Of a DNA stretch of 64,000 nucleotides, positions 11,479-25,394 are shown in pieces. Source of the DNA: Isoperla grammatica. Taxonomy: Eukaryota > Arthropoda > Insecta > Plecoptera > Perlodidae. Positions within the stretch are counted from its first letter, which is position 1; each line of letters opens with the position of its first letter. The translations under genes were made by a program, and so were the position numbers. The stretch covers positions 82,168,406 to 82,232,405 of the forward strand of contig OX246737.1 in the NCBI GenBank assembly GCA_945910005.1, in the 5' to 3' direction. The notes under the pieces were generated by a model. It did not search any database. It saw nothing but the letters and a program-made list of their open reading frames with translations, and was not told where the DNA came from.

Positions 11479-12971
11479 ATTATTATTATAATTATTATCA
11501 TTGTTATTTCCTTTCTTCTCTTCTCTCATTTGTACCATCGGGCTCCTCTTGAGCCAAGACGATGCGAGAGTGCACCCTAGCGTGGCGGCCGAGAGATGGT
11601 GGTGACAATGTAGCTCATAGGCTGAGGAGCTTCCACACGATATTAGTTGTGCCGAGGATTGCAACCTTCTGCATGACACGCACGTGTCTTCTCTTTCGCA
11701 GCTGACCACTCTTCGGTGACCAGACCGTTGACGGAGACGACGACAGGAACTATCTCAACGGACCTCAGCTTGTATATGTCCTTGAGTTCGACGGCGAGTG
11801 GCTGGTATTTACGCCTCTTCTCAACTACTGTGTTGATCACATGGTTGTCTAGCGGGACGGCGATGTCGATGATGGTTGTTGTTTTAGCCTTCTTGTCAAA
11901 CAAAACCAAGTCTGGCCGATTTGCCTCGACCGCTCTGTCCGTGACAATGGGTGAGTCCCACAGCAGCTTGGCACATTGGTTACGCAGGACTTGCTCGGGC
12001 TTGCACTTGTAGTAGGGTGTTTTTACCTCTACCAGGCTGTACTCCTTGGCCAGCGCTTGGTGGACCACTTTCGCAACTGCGTTGTGACGCTCCAAATACT
12101 CCTTGGGAGCTAACACCGGGCATCCACCTGCGATGTGCTGGATGGTCTCGCCAGCTTTCTTGTAGAGACGACAGCGATCTTGGACGTCGGCTTTGAGGAT
12201 GTGTCACTCATAGTTCTTGGTGCGCACCACTTGATCCTAAATGGCAAAGACGAACCCCTCCGTTTCAGCGAAGAGGCTCGCAGTTCGGAGCCATTCCGTC
12301 GTGGCTTTCAAGTCGGTGTGCTCCCCAGTGAGCTCGGCTGCAAACCTGCCGTGAAGCGGCTTCTCCCTACACGGTTGCATTCTCGCTGCCGGCGTCTTAA
12401 TGCTGAGGTGTACTTCTTCGGCGCGCAGATGAAGTGGCGTATAATCTTGGTCCTGCGTGCAGATGGCATGGTGCAGCTGACTCTCTCGAGTTAAAAAGTA
12501 AGCTCGGAGTCGCTGCTTCTCCTTGCTGTGGCACAGCATCTCGACGCTGAGCAGCTCTCGTCCGCCAGTGTTGCGCGACAGGTACAGTCGCTCTACGGAG
12601 CTCCTCGGATGTTGCATCCTGTGCTTTGTGAGGATGGTTTGAATTTTCCTGTCGAACGCCTGCAGGGCTGTGTCGGACCACTTCACCGATCCGAATGTGT
12701 ACGAAGCCACGGGCAGTGCCCACGTGTTTATCGCCGTGATTTTATTTCTGGAACTCAAGTACGACCTGCAGATCTTGCTCACCCTGGCGAGGACCTTCTT
12801 CTCAACCTGTTTCCTGGCATCGGTGTCGCTGATGCCCAGCAGCTGTTGAAGACCCAAATACTTGTAGCTGTCTTCAACGCCCAGATCTTGAATCACATCC
12901 CCTTCCATGAGTTGCAGGCCTCCCTGAGGTTCTTGAACCTTGCCTTTATTCACGTGTAAGACGGCACACTT

Positions 12972-12974
<3 letters not shown>
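11479..12974 (-). mobile_element. 5'-truncated RLE-type LINE (family C, copy C1)
   Basis: This is a minus-strand non-LTR element of the restriction-like-endonuclease group (R2/R4/NeSL-like). (ATT)n borders both ends (about 11479-11505 and 12975-13039). It starts just after the RT catalytic core and keeps the RT thumb/connector, CCHC knuckle, endonuclease and 3' UTR. A nearly identical partner lies at 13797-15307. Confidence 0.85.
11599..12974 (-). pseudogene. RT C-terminus plus CCHC and restriction-like endonuclease, family C copy 1
   Basis: Read from 12974 downward: KCAVLHV and YKYLGLQQ (end of the RT palm/thumb), AINTWALPVASYTFG, HPRSSVERLYLSRNTGG, then a knuckle around CRLYKKAGETIQHIAGGC, YLERHNAVAKVVH, and RPDLVLFDKK...IIDIAV, the PD-(D/E)XK endonuclease signature. 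Two in-frame stops interrupt it: TAG at 12237-12239 and TGA at 12204-12206. Both look like C-to-T changes of Gln and Arg codons. A deletion near 11690 that copy 2 lacks shifts the final residues. The copy is dead and lacks the RT active site. Confidence 0.85.

Positions 12975-13039
<65 letters not shown>
12975..13039 (+). repeat. (ATT)n microsatellite
   Basis: Pure ATT run of about 65 bp separating the first and second copies of the A+C duplication. Confidence 0.98.
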
Positions 13040-13040
<1 letters not shown>

Positions 13041-13796
13041 GCATGGGGTAACGCGTCATTATCAAATCTAAGGCATATTACAGCTTTGCAACATCAAATG
13101 GTCACGTTCTTTACCAAATCTCATAGAAATATTGACTGCGTTGAGTCCAGCGTTTATAAAAAAGGTGACGTTTAGCCTGTCCACATGCTATATAAGTATA
13201 GACTCGCTTTTCAGTTTTATTTTAAAAATGATTTCAAAATGATTCTTCAACATCCAATCACCACGCGTTCTCATATATCACATTTATATGGGGTCCCTAA
13301 ATATTTCAACAAACACGGTGCGAGAACGCTTAAAGTAATTATTCCACGTATATTTAACGAGTTGCCACTTAGCCTATAAGTATTAAATTCAATTAGCATA
13401 ATAAAAAGAGGGCTAAAGGATTTTTATTTAAATAGTATTTAATCTTGTATCAATTCTTTGATGTACGTTAGTTGTTGGGTTTTCATCGTTGTATTCATTA
13501 ATTTAATTTTGTCTTAATTAAAATCATGTGATTTCAAAGTAGTTGTCAAACACGCACATGTTTTACTGTCTTCTATCTTGATATTTTGTATATTTTGTAT
13601 CGTAATAGTTCTCATTATTAGTTCCATGTTGTATTATATTCTACTGTCACTTTCATTTTGTTTCCATCTTACTGTGCACTGAATTGTTATTTATTTTGTG
13701 TAATCCACAGTTATGCCTCATGGCTTTGTGGAACAAGTTGTTCTGTACTTTTCATTTTGTATTCTAATAATAAAAATCTGTGCGATAAAAAAAAAG
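13040..13796 (+). mobile_element. Family A LINE fragment, copy A3 (duplicate of A2)
   Basis: Nearly base-for-base identical to 10602-11478, including the TAG that interrupts the frame after KKGDV. It lacks about 120 bp of the 3' UTR that contains the stem-loop in A2. Coding ends at 13379. The (ATT)n at 13797 follows the ATAAAAAAAAAG tail. Confidence 0.85.
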
Positions 13797-16301
<2,505 letters not shown>

Positions 16302-16340
16302 CAATTATTAAAAAGTGGGAGTGTTTTAAATGAGAGGAAA

Positions 16341-18479
16341 GTGCTATCTGTATTGACGGAAACTAATTGGGAGAATATTAATGAGATTGATGACTGTAAC
16401 GAACTTTATTTGGCTGTATGTGATACTATTAAAAATGCGCATGATCAATCGTCATATGTAGTTAGGCAACGGAATGGGAAAAGGGTAAATAAAGTTTGGA
16501 TGACAGGTGAAATAGAACGAATGACACAACATAGAGATTGGTTATTTAGAAAATGGAAAAATGCTAAGGTCTCAAATCCAATGAAGCTATTATTAAAAGA
16601 GGATTTCAATCGTTATAGAAATCAGGTGGTTAAGGAAATACGGCGTGCGAAGACAAATTATTATAGACTTAAAATTGAGGAAAGCAAAGGGAGCATTAGA
16701 CAAACCTGGCAGACTATTAATGGAATTTTAGGTAGGAAAAAAAGAGATTCGGTTGATGATGTAATTCAGAGGTATTTCAGCGGTCAGTTCACAGATGAAG
16801 CCATGGCGGATAGGTTTGCTGACACTTTCGTTGACCAGATTACTCAGATCCAACATGTATGCGATGTTAAAACTATGTGTCATACGGCAAGTACCACTCA
16901 ATCACAATCCTTTTTCATGGCTAGTGTCACGGCACCACAAATACATAAAATAATACAAGGTCTTGACAGTTCAAAACAAGCTGGTGGGGATGGTATACGT
17001 GTACTTGATTTACAATATGCAAGTGATAAGATAAGCCCTATTATCGCCAAAATTATTAACCTTTCTTTCACCAAGGGTATAATACCAGACTCTTTAAAAA
17101 GTTCTGTGGTGCGACCAATTTTTAAGAAGGGTGACCATACACTTTCCGAAAATTACAGACCAATCGCGTTGCTACCAACGATTGAAAAAATTATGGAGCG
17201 TGTCGTTGCTGATGCGTTGAATAGTTATTTAGAAAAATTCAAAATTATTAACTGGCAACAATTTGGGTTTCAGAAGGGTAAAAGCACCTCGGATCTTCTT
17301 GTAAAATTTTCTGATCTTGTTAATTCAAAATTGAATGATAATAAACACGTTGTTGCTACTTTTATTGATTTCAGTAAGGCTTTCGATACGCTTAACCACA
17401 ATAAATTATTACTGTGTCTTGAAAGGATTGGGATTAGAGGGCCTATGTTGAAATGGTTCAGGAATTACTTTAAGTCTCGTAAGATGAAAGTTAAAATCGG
17501 AAATACCTTAAGTCACGAGAGGGAAGTTTTAACGGGAGTACCACAAGGTTCTATTTTAGGTCCCATTTTATATTTGGTCTACGTGAATGATATGGTTAGT
17601 TGTCTGAAGCATTGCTATGTATTTTTATATGCGGACGATGTAGCGCTAGTTTCAGTGCACAAAAATTTAAAGGTGGCTGAACTATACATGCAAACAGATT
17701 TTAACAACTTGTTGAGGTGGATCCATGACTATGACCTTATAATTAATTTTACTAAAACTAAGCTTATTCATATATGTACACCCTATGCTAAAAACGGCAA
17801 AGAAGAAGTCAAAATTAGATGTCATAATTACGAATGTTTACATCACAAAATTGATTTGTCTGTTTGTAAATGTGTAGAGCTTATAGAAAATGTAACTAGT
17901 CACATATACTTGGGATTAACTATTGACAAAAATTTTACATGGGAACCTCACATTAATTCGATTTGTAAGAAACTAAGGTCTTGTGTAGGTCAAATTTACT
18001 CTTTAAAATATTGTTTATCATTCTCTATGTTGCGTAGCGTGTATTTGGCTCTAGCCGAATCACTTATTTCTTATGGTTTGCTTGCTTGGGGCAACGCTTC
18101 ACGCTGTCATTTGCATCATATTCAAAAACTACAAAATAAAATTATCCGCATTATGAGACCAGACCATTGCAACTTTCTTCCAATACGTGATTCTTATATA
18201 ATGTCTAACGTGCTTCCGGTTGAGAAACTCTTTACTTACAGACTTATTCTAAATTTTTATTTTAAAGATTCCTATAAAGAGCTAGTTCAAAAGCATAAAA
18301 TTACACGTAGTTATTCCAAAATTCTGTATAAAGTCCCCTCTTTTAATAACAAATATGGCCAAAGGCGTTTAGAATATCTAGTTCCTAAGTTATTTAATGA
18401 GTTACCTATTGATTTGTCCACCATCACACATTTATGGGAAGTCAAGCAATATTTAAAAAGCTACCTTTTAACTATTTAA
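16341..18479 (+). CDS. LINE reverse transcriptase (endonuclease missing), 712 aa
   Basis: The frame is open for over 2.1 kb and remains open upstream to the (ATT)n edge, so the GTG at 16341 is only a nominal start. Landmarks by approximate residue: NYRPIALLPTIEKIMERVV (270), QFGFQKGKSTSDLL (310), FIDFSKAFDTLNH (340, motif A with catalytic Asp), GVPQGSILGPILYLVYVND (400, motif B), FLYADDVALV (428, catalytic YADD), YLGLTIDKNFTW (530) and LAWGNAS (590). The layout fits jockey-superfamily (CR1/L2/Rex1-group) LINEs, which encode APE endonuclease and RT in one protein; here the endonuclease half is gone. All the catalytic Asp residues I could see are intact, so the decay is recent. It cannot mobilise itself without an endonuclease. 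Confidence 0.9.
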   Translation: MLSVLTETNWENINEIDDCNELYLAVCDTIKNAHDQSSYVVRQRNGKRVNKVWMTGEIERMTQHRDWLFRKWKNAKVSNPMKLLLKEDFNRYRNQVVKEIRRAKTNYYRLKIEESKGSIRQTWQTINGILGRKKRDSVDDVIQRYFSGQFTDEAMADRFADTFVDQITQIQHVCDVKTMCHTASTTQSQSFFMASVTAPQIHKIIQGLDSSKQAGGDGIRVLDLQYASDKISPIIAKIINLSFTKGIIPDSLKSSVVRPIFKKGDHTLSENYRPIALLPTIEKIMERVVADALNSYLEKFKIINWQQFGFQKGKSTSDLLVKFSDLVNSKLNDNKHVVATFIDFSKAFDTLNHNKLLLCLERIGIRGPMLKWFRNYFKSRKMKVKIGNTLSHEREVLTGVPQGSILGPILYLVYVNDMVSCLKHCYVFLYADDVALVSVHKNLKVAELYMQTDFNNLLRWIHDYDLIINFTKTKLIHICTPYAKNGKEEVKIRCHNYECLHHKIDLSVCKCVELIENVTSHIYLGLTIDKNFTWEPHINSICKKLRSCVGQIYSLKYCLSFSMLRSVYLALAESLISYGLLAWGNASRCHLHHIQKLQNKIIRIMRPDHCNFLPIRDSYIMSNVLPVEKLFTYRLILNFYFKDSYKELVQKHKITRSYSKILYKVPSFNNKYGQRRLEYLVPKLFNELPIDLSTITHLWEVKQYLKSYLLTI

Positions 18480-18505
18480 TTTTTTATAAAGTATCCTATC
18501 ATTAT

Positions 18506-18725
18506 GAATTTAAATTGAGTTTGAAGCCATCCAGTATCCTGTCTAGTGTCTATTTATTATGAGTTTAAATTGAGTTTAAAGCCATCCAGTATCCTGTCTA
18601 GTGTCTATTTATTATGAGTTTAAATTGAGTTTGAAGCCATCCATTATCCTGTCTAGTGTCTATTTAGTATGAGTTTAAATTGAGTTTGAAGCCATCCACT
18701 CATCCAGTATCATGTATTGTGTCTG
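18506..18725 (+). repeat. 55-bp tandem repeat, 4 copies, in LINE 3' UTR
   Basis: GAGTTTAAATTGAGTTT begins at about 18506 (as GAATTT), 18561, 18616 and 18671, giving a 55-bp period. The units also share GCCATCCA and ATCCTGTCTAGTGTC. It lies just after the RT stop codon. Confidence 0.9.
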
Positions 18726-18869
18726 TTATTTATGCATGTTATATTTATCATTGTTCGCATGAAAGTGTTTTTGGACTTTATTTTAAGAATTTTGTTGTTG
18801 GTGTATTTTGTTTATTAGTGTTTTGTTAAAATTGTACCAGTTCGCTCTACAATGTTTGTGTTTATGCAA

Positions 18870-18902
18870 CCCACTGTTAAGCTAAGGTTTTAGCTTAGTG
18901 GG
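18870..18902 (+). other. Terminal stem-loop of LINE A4
   Basis: CCCACT pairs with AGTGGG, and the inner TAAGCTAA pairs with TTAGCTTA around a short loop. Equivalent hairpins with different bases occur in A1 (9662-9691) and A2 (11035-11066), which suggests a conserved RNA structure read by the element's RT. Confidence 0.7.
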
Positions 18903-18968
18903 AATTCTTATTTAATGCGCAAATAAATAAATAAATGATTATGAAAAAAAAAAAAAAAAAAAAAAAAA

Positions 18969-19050
18969 TATTATTATTATTATTATTATTATCATTATTT
19001 TTATTTTTATTATTATTATTTTTATTAATATTATTATTATTATTATTTTA
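18969..19050 (+). repeat. (ATT)n microsatellite
   Basis: ATT array with TTT and AT interruptions between the poly-A tail of A4 and the 3' end of LINE B3. Confidence 0.95.
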
Positions 19051-19599
19051 TTGTTGCAATACATACAAACTCGGTCAAAACCGGCATAAACATGTTGTGC
19101 GGACACAAATGTCAAGTATTTCCATGTGTTTACCTTATTAAAATCTACTTAGAACTACTTAATATATCATTGTCCACATTATTTTTTCCAAACCGAACTG
19201 TGGATGCTATGTACGGTCGTGGCCGATTTGTACTCATCCCAGCATTCGCTCTTTGTACGGTGGAAACCACGAAAACCACCATCGGGATGGAGAACTTCTT
19301 GAAGTCTTCATTCTTCTTAGTTCATAAATTTTCGCACAATCCTACACGTGTTCAAAATAATTGCTTTTTGCATCTCGATGTATATGTTGGGTTGGAGACC
19401 AATTAGTTTAATACTCTCATGGAGTTTACGTGGAACAATGCCATTTGCTGATATAATTAACGGTATAACAGTATGTTACATTATTCTGCTTATTCTGCTT
19501 CCACAACCTTTTTATTTCAATAGATAATTCCTTATATCTGTTTATCTTTTCCCGCCAAGTTGTCTCTACATTGTGGCATAAAGAGACGGCAACATCAAT

Positions 19600-20973
19600 T
19601 AAAATTGTTTCTTGTTTCTTCTTGTCAATACATATAATATCCGGTCTATTGTGATGTATGGTTTGGTCTGTTATAACTGCCCGGTCGTAATATAATTTGT
19701 AGTCTTTATTATCTAATACCTTTTCGGGCTTGTATTTGTAATACGCAGAGGGTTGTGTTTATAAGTTTATACTTCATGGCTAATTTGTGATGTACAATGT
19801 TTGCAACTTGGTTATGCCTATGAAGATAATCTGTTTGACGAAGCATTTTGCACCCAGATACGACATGTACAATTGTTTCGCCGTTCATATTACATTTTCT
19901 ACATTTATCTTCCACTGTGACGTCGTTCAGTATATATTTTTTGTGATTGTTAGTCTTTATTACTTTATCTTGAATAGCGACCATAAATCCCTCTGTTTCG
20001 CTGAAAATGTCCACGGACGTTAACCATTTGTTCGATGCTACCCTATCGACGTTATCCTTAGGAAGTTCTTTATAATGTCTGCTATGTAATGTCTTTTCTG
20101 ATATTCTGATCTCTTTTGCTGTGTCAGAATTTAGTTTTTGAAGCAAGTTTAAATTTCCGTCATTTAAATCGAGGGGAGAATGCGACTTGTCTGCCGATAC
20201 TATAGCTCTATGAAGTTGTGAATGTGGGCATTTTGTATAAAATCACTTTCTTAGAATTTCAATTTGTTTATAATATAAATTGTTTAAATCAATCAAGCCT
20301 CTTCCCCCTTTTTCTCTAGGTAGAGTCACGCGTTCTATTGCTGACTTAGGGTGATTACTTCTGTATTTGGTGAATGTTGTGCGGGTGAGAATTTCTAGGG
20401 CATGAAGTTCTGTCTGTGTCCAGTTAATAATTCCAAATGAATATGTAAGTACCGGTATAGCAATAAGTGTTAATTGCTTTGATCTTGTTTTTACCATTCA
20501 GTTGTGTTTTTAAAATGGATCCTATTCGTTTCTTGTATGCAGAAATTAGTTTACTTTTCATCAGTTAATGATCAATTCGTTTAGCCTGCGCAAATCCTAG
20601 ACATTTGTATATGTCTTCTTCGTCCATTACTCCAATCCGGTTGTCTTCGTCAATTTCAAACTCTTCTAATTTCGTAATCTTTCCTTTGATGACATGAAGT
20701 GACTTACATTTTTCAATCCCAAAATCCATACATATATCTCTACTGAAATCTAACGTTGAGTTAAGAAGATTCGTCATGTGTGTCGCATTTAAAGCATATA
20801 GCTTGAGATCGTCCATGTAGAATAGATGTGAAAGTGTGTGGCAAACCGTATTACCGTCTTTTATCTTGAAACCATGTTTAGATTTGTTTAGTATATGAGA
20901 TAATGGATTTAATGAAAGACAAAACCATAACGCACTAAACGAGTCACCTTGAAAAATACCTCGTCGGATTTTA
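19600..20973 (-). pseudogene. LINE B3 protein, part 2: RT catalytic half, CCHC, endonuclease
   Basis: From 20973 downward: IRRGIFQGDSFSALWFCL (RT motif B region), HLFYMDDLKLYA (catalytic YMDD-type site, about 20806-20830), DFGIEKCKSL, EEDIYKCLGFAQAKRIDH, then AIPVLTYSFGIINW, HPKSAIERVTLPREKGGRG, the knuckle CRKCNMNGETIVHVVSGC (about 19870-19925), HNQVANIVH, and HNRPDIICIDKKKQ...LIDVAV (endonuclease PD...D..K). Stops and frameshifts split it near 20560, 20500, 20240 and 20150, and the C-terminal residues below about 19600 are scrambled. It cannot encode an intact protein. Confidence 0.85.
20965..20973. other. Target-site duplication, left copy
   Basis: CGGATTTTA, repeated exactly at 27594-27602. 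It lies within the LINE codons for VKIR. Keeping one copy rejoins the LINE frame as VKIRRGIFQGD. Confidence 0.9.
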
Positions 20974-20984
20974 GGCTGCATAGC

Positions 20985-21364
20985 TATTGAGCGAAAATTT
21001 AAGTGCGCGAAAGTTCTAGTTAGCGAAATTCGCGCACCCGATCATTCGCGCAATAGAACTTTCGCTCACTAGAGTATTCGCGCATTAGAAGATTCGCTAA
21101 CTAGATATTTCGCGCACTAGACTTTTCGCGCACTTAAGGTTTCGCTTACTGGAAATTTCGCGCAATAGGCTATTCGCGCACTAGAGTTTTCGCGGACTAG
21201 AGTTTTCGCGCAACAGATTTTTCGCGCATTAAGGTGTTCGCGGACTAGACTCTTCGCGCACCTAAGGTTTCGCTTACTAGAAATTTCGCGCAATAGGCTA
21301 TTCGCGCACTAGAGTTTTCGCGGACTAGAGTTTTCGCGCAATAGAACTTTCGCGCATTAGAGTT
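20985..21364. repeat. Left terminal array of the 6.6-kb element, 16-bp period
   Basis: From 21029, TTCGCG (or TTCGCT) recurs every 16 bp for 21 units; the consensus is about TTCGCGNACTAGAGTT. The outermost three units (20985-21028) are in the opposite orientation, so they form the true inverted terminal repeat with the right end. Confidence 0.95.
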
Positions 21365-22240
21365 TTCTTTGCATTAAGGCGCAGCAGGATATCTGCGGTC
21401 AGGTATACTGTGTATATTGTCGGACCTGAAAACGTTTGACTCAGACCGCCTGCCAAGAATATTGATGTGCCGTTCTTGCGCTTAACCTACCGTGCCGCCA
21501 AGGGTCACCCCCCCTTCCCCCCCCTCACCATCGCCCCGTCATCATCACCGATTGCGAGCGGCTGCTTGTTAATGTTACCTGTTTGCGTATATATATCACG
21601 TATTATACATTTTGTGCTGTCAGGTGGTCCACTCCTGATAACGTCAAATGACGTTGTCACTCAATCACAATTGACACAAGTATTATTTAGATGTGGAGAA
21701 AATAGATATCTCAATCTCCCAGTATTTTAGTTTTCACCGTAACTTTACTAGGTAGTAATAAGTCTTCTTATACTGATGTAGGTTAACAATACAGTGATTT
21801 ATTTACAATGATGTCTCCACACAAGCATGCAGCATGTTCACGTTATCACACCCAATTGGTTTACACATTTTATTTTATTTATTTATTTAATGTCTATTCT
21901 ATTCAGTAATATTAAAAGTAATATTCGTGTATTCCAGGTTCTTATTGCTTCACGAATTATTAATGGTAATAAATCAAGATAAACGACACATACAAAAACT
22001 CTAGTTATAACAAATTTGCGCTTACGTCCATTTCGGTATAATACACAGCGCAGACAGCATATTTTTGTTATGAATATGTAAGGTATCGGTAAGTGATTTG
22101 ATTATTTCGATTATGTACTTAATAACACAAGAAGAGCAACCTTTAATTTACCACGCGCACATTACTTGGAGTTAAAATATTCAGATAATATTACTATGCT
22201 TTTTCATGGTAAATCATATGCATGTAAAATGAACCAAAGC
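21365..22240. other. Interior of the 6.6-kb element, left part
   Basis: A GC-richer stretch at 21370-21560 is followed by AT-rich DNA. No transposase motif or other coding similarity was recognised. Confidence 0.4.
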
Positions 22241-22320
22241 CAACGATAGGCGGTCATTGACGGCTTGTCGTTAGAGTAGTAAACCGCGGTTCTGGCATTC
22301 AGATTTGAATCCTGTGTAGC
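22241..22320 (+). other. tRNA-like (SINE head) module
   Basis: TAAACCGCGGTT is followed by a box-B-like CAGATTTGAATCCTG. The same TAAACCGCGGTT plus B box occurs at about 23730-23775, so these look like two copies of one tRNA-derived SINE. No full cloverleaf is drawn with confidence. Confidence 0.4.
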
Positions 22321-23130
22321 GCATGTTAACCATGACATGAATGCTTCTTCATAAATTAAGCACTCACTCATCGTCGCGATTTTCACTGGTGGTAAAAAAA
22401 AAAAAAATGTAAGAAGACCCGAAATATCGTCACCTTCCAAATTTGTCCAAGGTTTAAATGAGGGTTGGTCTTGTACTTTACAAATTAATATTATATATTA
22501 AAAATGGTTAGTGGTTGGTATATAAAAAATGGTTGTGATCATATGTTTATTTAATTATATTAAAATGTAATAATTTAATTAAACGACGGGATTTCAGGGG
22601 AGGCTAAGGGGGAATTGACTCGGCTGAAGCCCCCAAGCCCCTTCCCCACTATACACGGCATTAGTCTTGGCGAATTATCAATAAACAAATGTTAATACGT
22701 ATTTAAAAGGGAATTTTCCTCTTTTTTTAATTTTCATCTTCTACTAAATTAGTTGACAACTTCGTAAATATGAACACATTAAATGTATTTACTTAAATAA
22801 AAATACAAATTTTGTATTTTTATTTAATTAAATTATATCAATCATCCAATTAATCTGAAGTGTTCTACTTCTTTTTTACAAGTGATGAAACACATGCCAT
22901 TTCTTCAAAGTAGATTACCAATAAGATAAAATTTAACAAACACAACTTGCTTATATGATTATTGTATTCGAGGATATTACGAATCGAGAGTATATACAAA
23001 GAGAATATATTAATTTTTACTTTAAAATATAATTACAAAACGTAAAACATTTTTGCGGTATATGCAGTCCACTGTTCGATGTGTCAACAATACAACAACA
23101 AATTAATCAATTTAATAGAAGTTAGTTTAT
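22321..23130. other. AT-rich interior without recognised features
   Basis: Contains a poly-A run at about 22394-22406; otherwise nothing recognised. Confidence 0.4.
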
Positions 23131-23207
23131 GTCGTCCCGGTAGCTCAAGTGGGAAGAGCAATGGCGTGCAATGCCGCAGATCTGTGTTCGATGTCAAGTC
23201 AGGGCAT
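23131..23207 (+). other. tRNA-like sequence, probable pseudo-tRNA or SINE head
   Basis: It contains an A-box-like TAGCTCAAGTGGGAAGAGC and a B-box-like TGTTCGATGTC, spaced as in a tRNA. The ends (GTCCCGG and CAGGGCA) pair poorly, and the B box departs from GGTTCGANTCC. Confidence 0.45.
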
Positions 23208-23698
23208 ACTTATATTAGAATTGCTATATCCGTAGATTATCCATAAAACTGAAGTTGGCTATAAACAAACATGTCATAATTTGTATGTACACCATACGTA
23301 AAGTAAATCGTGGATAGTAACAGTCACCTTCTGCTTGTTAATAGTAATATCAAAATACTACAATTTTGTTGTGATTCTCAATTCTCAAGTAATTCTCAAG
23401 AGAATATTGTAACGAAAACGACGCATGTCACACTATTTCGTTGTGTGTAATGAACGTAAAGGTAAGACAGTGCATGCAACGGGAGTGTACGTATCCATAT
23501 GGGTATGGGTAGGTTTTATGTCAGAACGCAAATAACAACCACTTCTTCTTGGCACAATAATTTAAAGTTATTTTATCTAGTTGTCTATACGTTGGACGAA
23601 CTGGAGTTCTATTATGGATTATATTCACTTTCAAGCACGTTATTGTAAGTTTATTATTCACATTTCAGCCTACAATCAGGGGTTATGGTTTAAATAAC

Positions 23699-23773
23699 AA
23701 GCCAGCGTTTGGCGTGACGCGTGATTCTATTAAACCGCGGTTGTTGCTTTCCAAGTTCGAATCCTGGCTTGGG
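23699..23773 (+). other. tRNA-like module with pairing ends
   Basis: CAAGCCAG at 23699 pairs perfectly with CTGGCTTG at the other end, and AAGTTCGAATCCTGG resembles a T-arm with box B. The D and anticodon arms are not convincing, so this is probably a SINE head rather than a working tRNA gene. Confidence 0.4.
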
Positions 23774-23823
23774 TATGGATGCCATGTGGCGTTTTTCATA
23801 TTTGTAATTACCCAAGCACCGTC

Positions 23824-24123
23824 TCGATTACCCTCGTGGCCAAAATATGAGCGTAAAGCCCAAATATCACTTGAAAAAAATAAAATGCAACAACATATTT
23901 CATAAGTCCATTGTCTTCACTTAACGTGAGCATATATAATGAATTTAATATTTACACATTGCTATCTCATATATTTTATTGATTAAGTAAAACATAATCA
24001 TATTCGTCACGATGAGGCTGAAGCGAACATTGTCATCCCCATATACACCCCAACTGAAGAAGACGCCTGCATCCACACAACTAGCAATGCTCCGCTGTGT
24101 AGCGTATCGCCTACCATCCAGGG
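23824..24123 (+). repeat. 300-bp direct repeat, copy 1
   Basis: Begins TCGATTACCCTCGTGG and ends TACCATCCAGGG. It is about 98% identical to 26822-27121 in the same orientation. No coding content. Confidence 0.95.
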
Positions 24124-25129
24124 GTTACATCCGCCATTTACGAATAAATGCATTATTTTCACACAGTAGCGTAGTGCAGAATATGAGGAGCCCATGCGAC
24201 ATATAAAAAATTACCTACCAGTATTGAATAATTTATAACGTGCTTTAGTGGCTGTGAGTGTATCGAAAACGGAAACTAAGTTCAATCATCGTGTTCTCTC
24301 TCCCTCGGTACTGAATTTGAAACTATCAAATCAACTTGAAACTCAGTTATCCATGTTCTGTTTAGTGTCTGATTCCAAAATATTTCTAGGATAATTTGTC
24401 ATCAATAGGGCATGCCTTTATCGTTTAAACTTTACTTAATAGTAGAAGTAATTTAATTTTCCATCATTACCGCACGCAGGATTTAATTCAGAGGGGGGTA
24501 GGGGTGTCAGGCGAATTGGTATTTACTACACTAAAGAAAAGGGATTGGATAATTTAGTAAAATTACCTTAGATTGAGGCAGTAAAATGCCTTTACAGTAA
24601 TAAGATTTGCATTTAGAATAATTACTGTATGCTAGAACTGATACCATTATGCTTTAAAATAATGCTGAATGCTATTAGCACGTGCTATTAGTTGCATTAA
24701 CATAAAATGTTCACGAGTTTAGTTGGTTCGTTTGGAGGGGGGGCGGGGGTGGAGCCTTCCTCTACGCCAGTTGTTTCACATGTCAATTTTATTTGAATGC
24801 ATTCTGTTATCTGAACGGATTGACGTCCAAATATAACCACCGTTGTTCGATCGTATGAAGCGTGAAAAACTAAAAGAAGTTCAGTCATTTGATATGAATT
24901 TGTTGTGCTGATATGCCGTGAATGTAGGCCTATTGCCAAAGTCAAGCCCTGGATGCCACACTATATCCACCAAACATATAAATAAAGTCAAACACATAAT
25001 GCCATTCCTGTCAATTTTGAATTTAATTATACCATCATCTTTCTGTTTTTTAAATGTTTATAATAATAATGTAATAATTTTTAGTAGGAAACCGCCCAGA
25101 GACAACTTGCCCATATTCAGGTTACTAAC
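24124..25129. other. AT-rich interior without recognised features
   Basis: Apart from a G-rich patch at about 24735-24753, nothing was recognised. Confidence 0.4.
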
Positions 25130-25330
25130 AATTTATTGTGGTATTGGATGCGTGGGGAGGGTTATCCAAGGGCTGTTAGTATGACTCAAACCCGACATTG
25201 TCTTTATGACGGAGAAAAACCTCGGAAAAACTCCTTGAAAGACTTTGTCAGGATAGCCGGTGGTGGGTATCGAACCAGCGTCCTCCCGTGTCAGAACCTC
25301 GCGCGCTACGCACTGAGCCATCTCTGTCGA
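25130..25330 (-). other. tRNA-derived SINE, minus strand
   Basis: On the minus strand, from about 25325: ATGGCTCAGTGCGTAGCGCG (box A region), then CTGGTTCGATACCCACC (box B, an excellent match), followed by a tRNA-unrelated body containing TTTTTCCGAGGTTTTTCTCC to about 25130. This head-plus-body layout is that of a SINE. I could not assign the body to a named domain family. Confidence 0.6.
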
Positions 25331-25394
25331 AAAAAAAACAACGTCTTAAAAAGATTTCGCTATTGTGGCGATCTGACATAATTATATTATTAGA

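Larger units (their letters stand above)
16302..18968 (+). mobile_element. CR1/jockey-group LINE with open RT, 5'-truncated (family A, copy A4)
   Basis: This is the best-preserved element of the window. It starts at the (ATT)n edge, just past where the apurinic endonuclease domain would be. It carries an uninterrupted RT frame, a 3' UTR with a 55-bp tandem repeat, a terminal stem-loop at 18870-18902, and a tail of AAATAAATAAAT plus about 25 A. (ATT)n resumes immediately after the A tail. Confidence 0.9.

Noticed and set aside
11716..12959. Plus-strand frames opposite the family C LINE (and at 13881-15294)
   Set aside because: They are shadows of the minus-strand endonuclease/RT pseudogene, which carries recognised motifs.
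20985..21364. CRISPR-like array of regularly spaced repeats
   Set aside because: The period is 16 bp with no unique spacers, and the array belongs to a eukaryotic transposon end.
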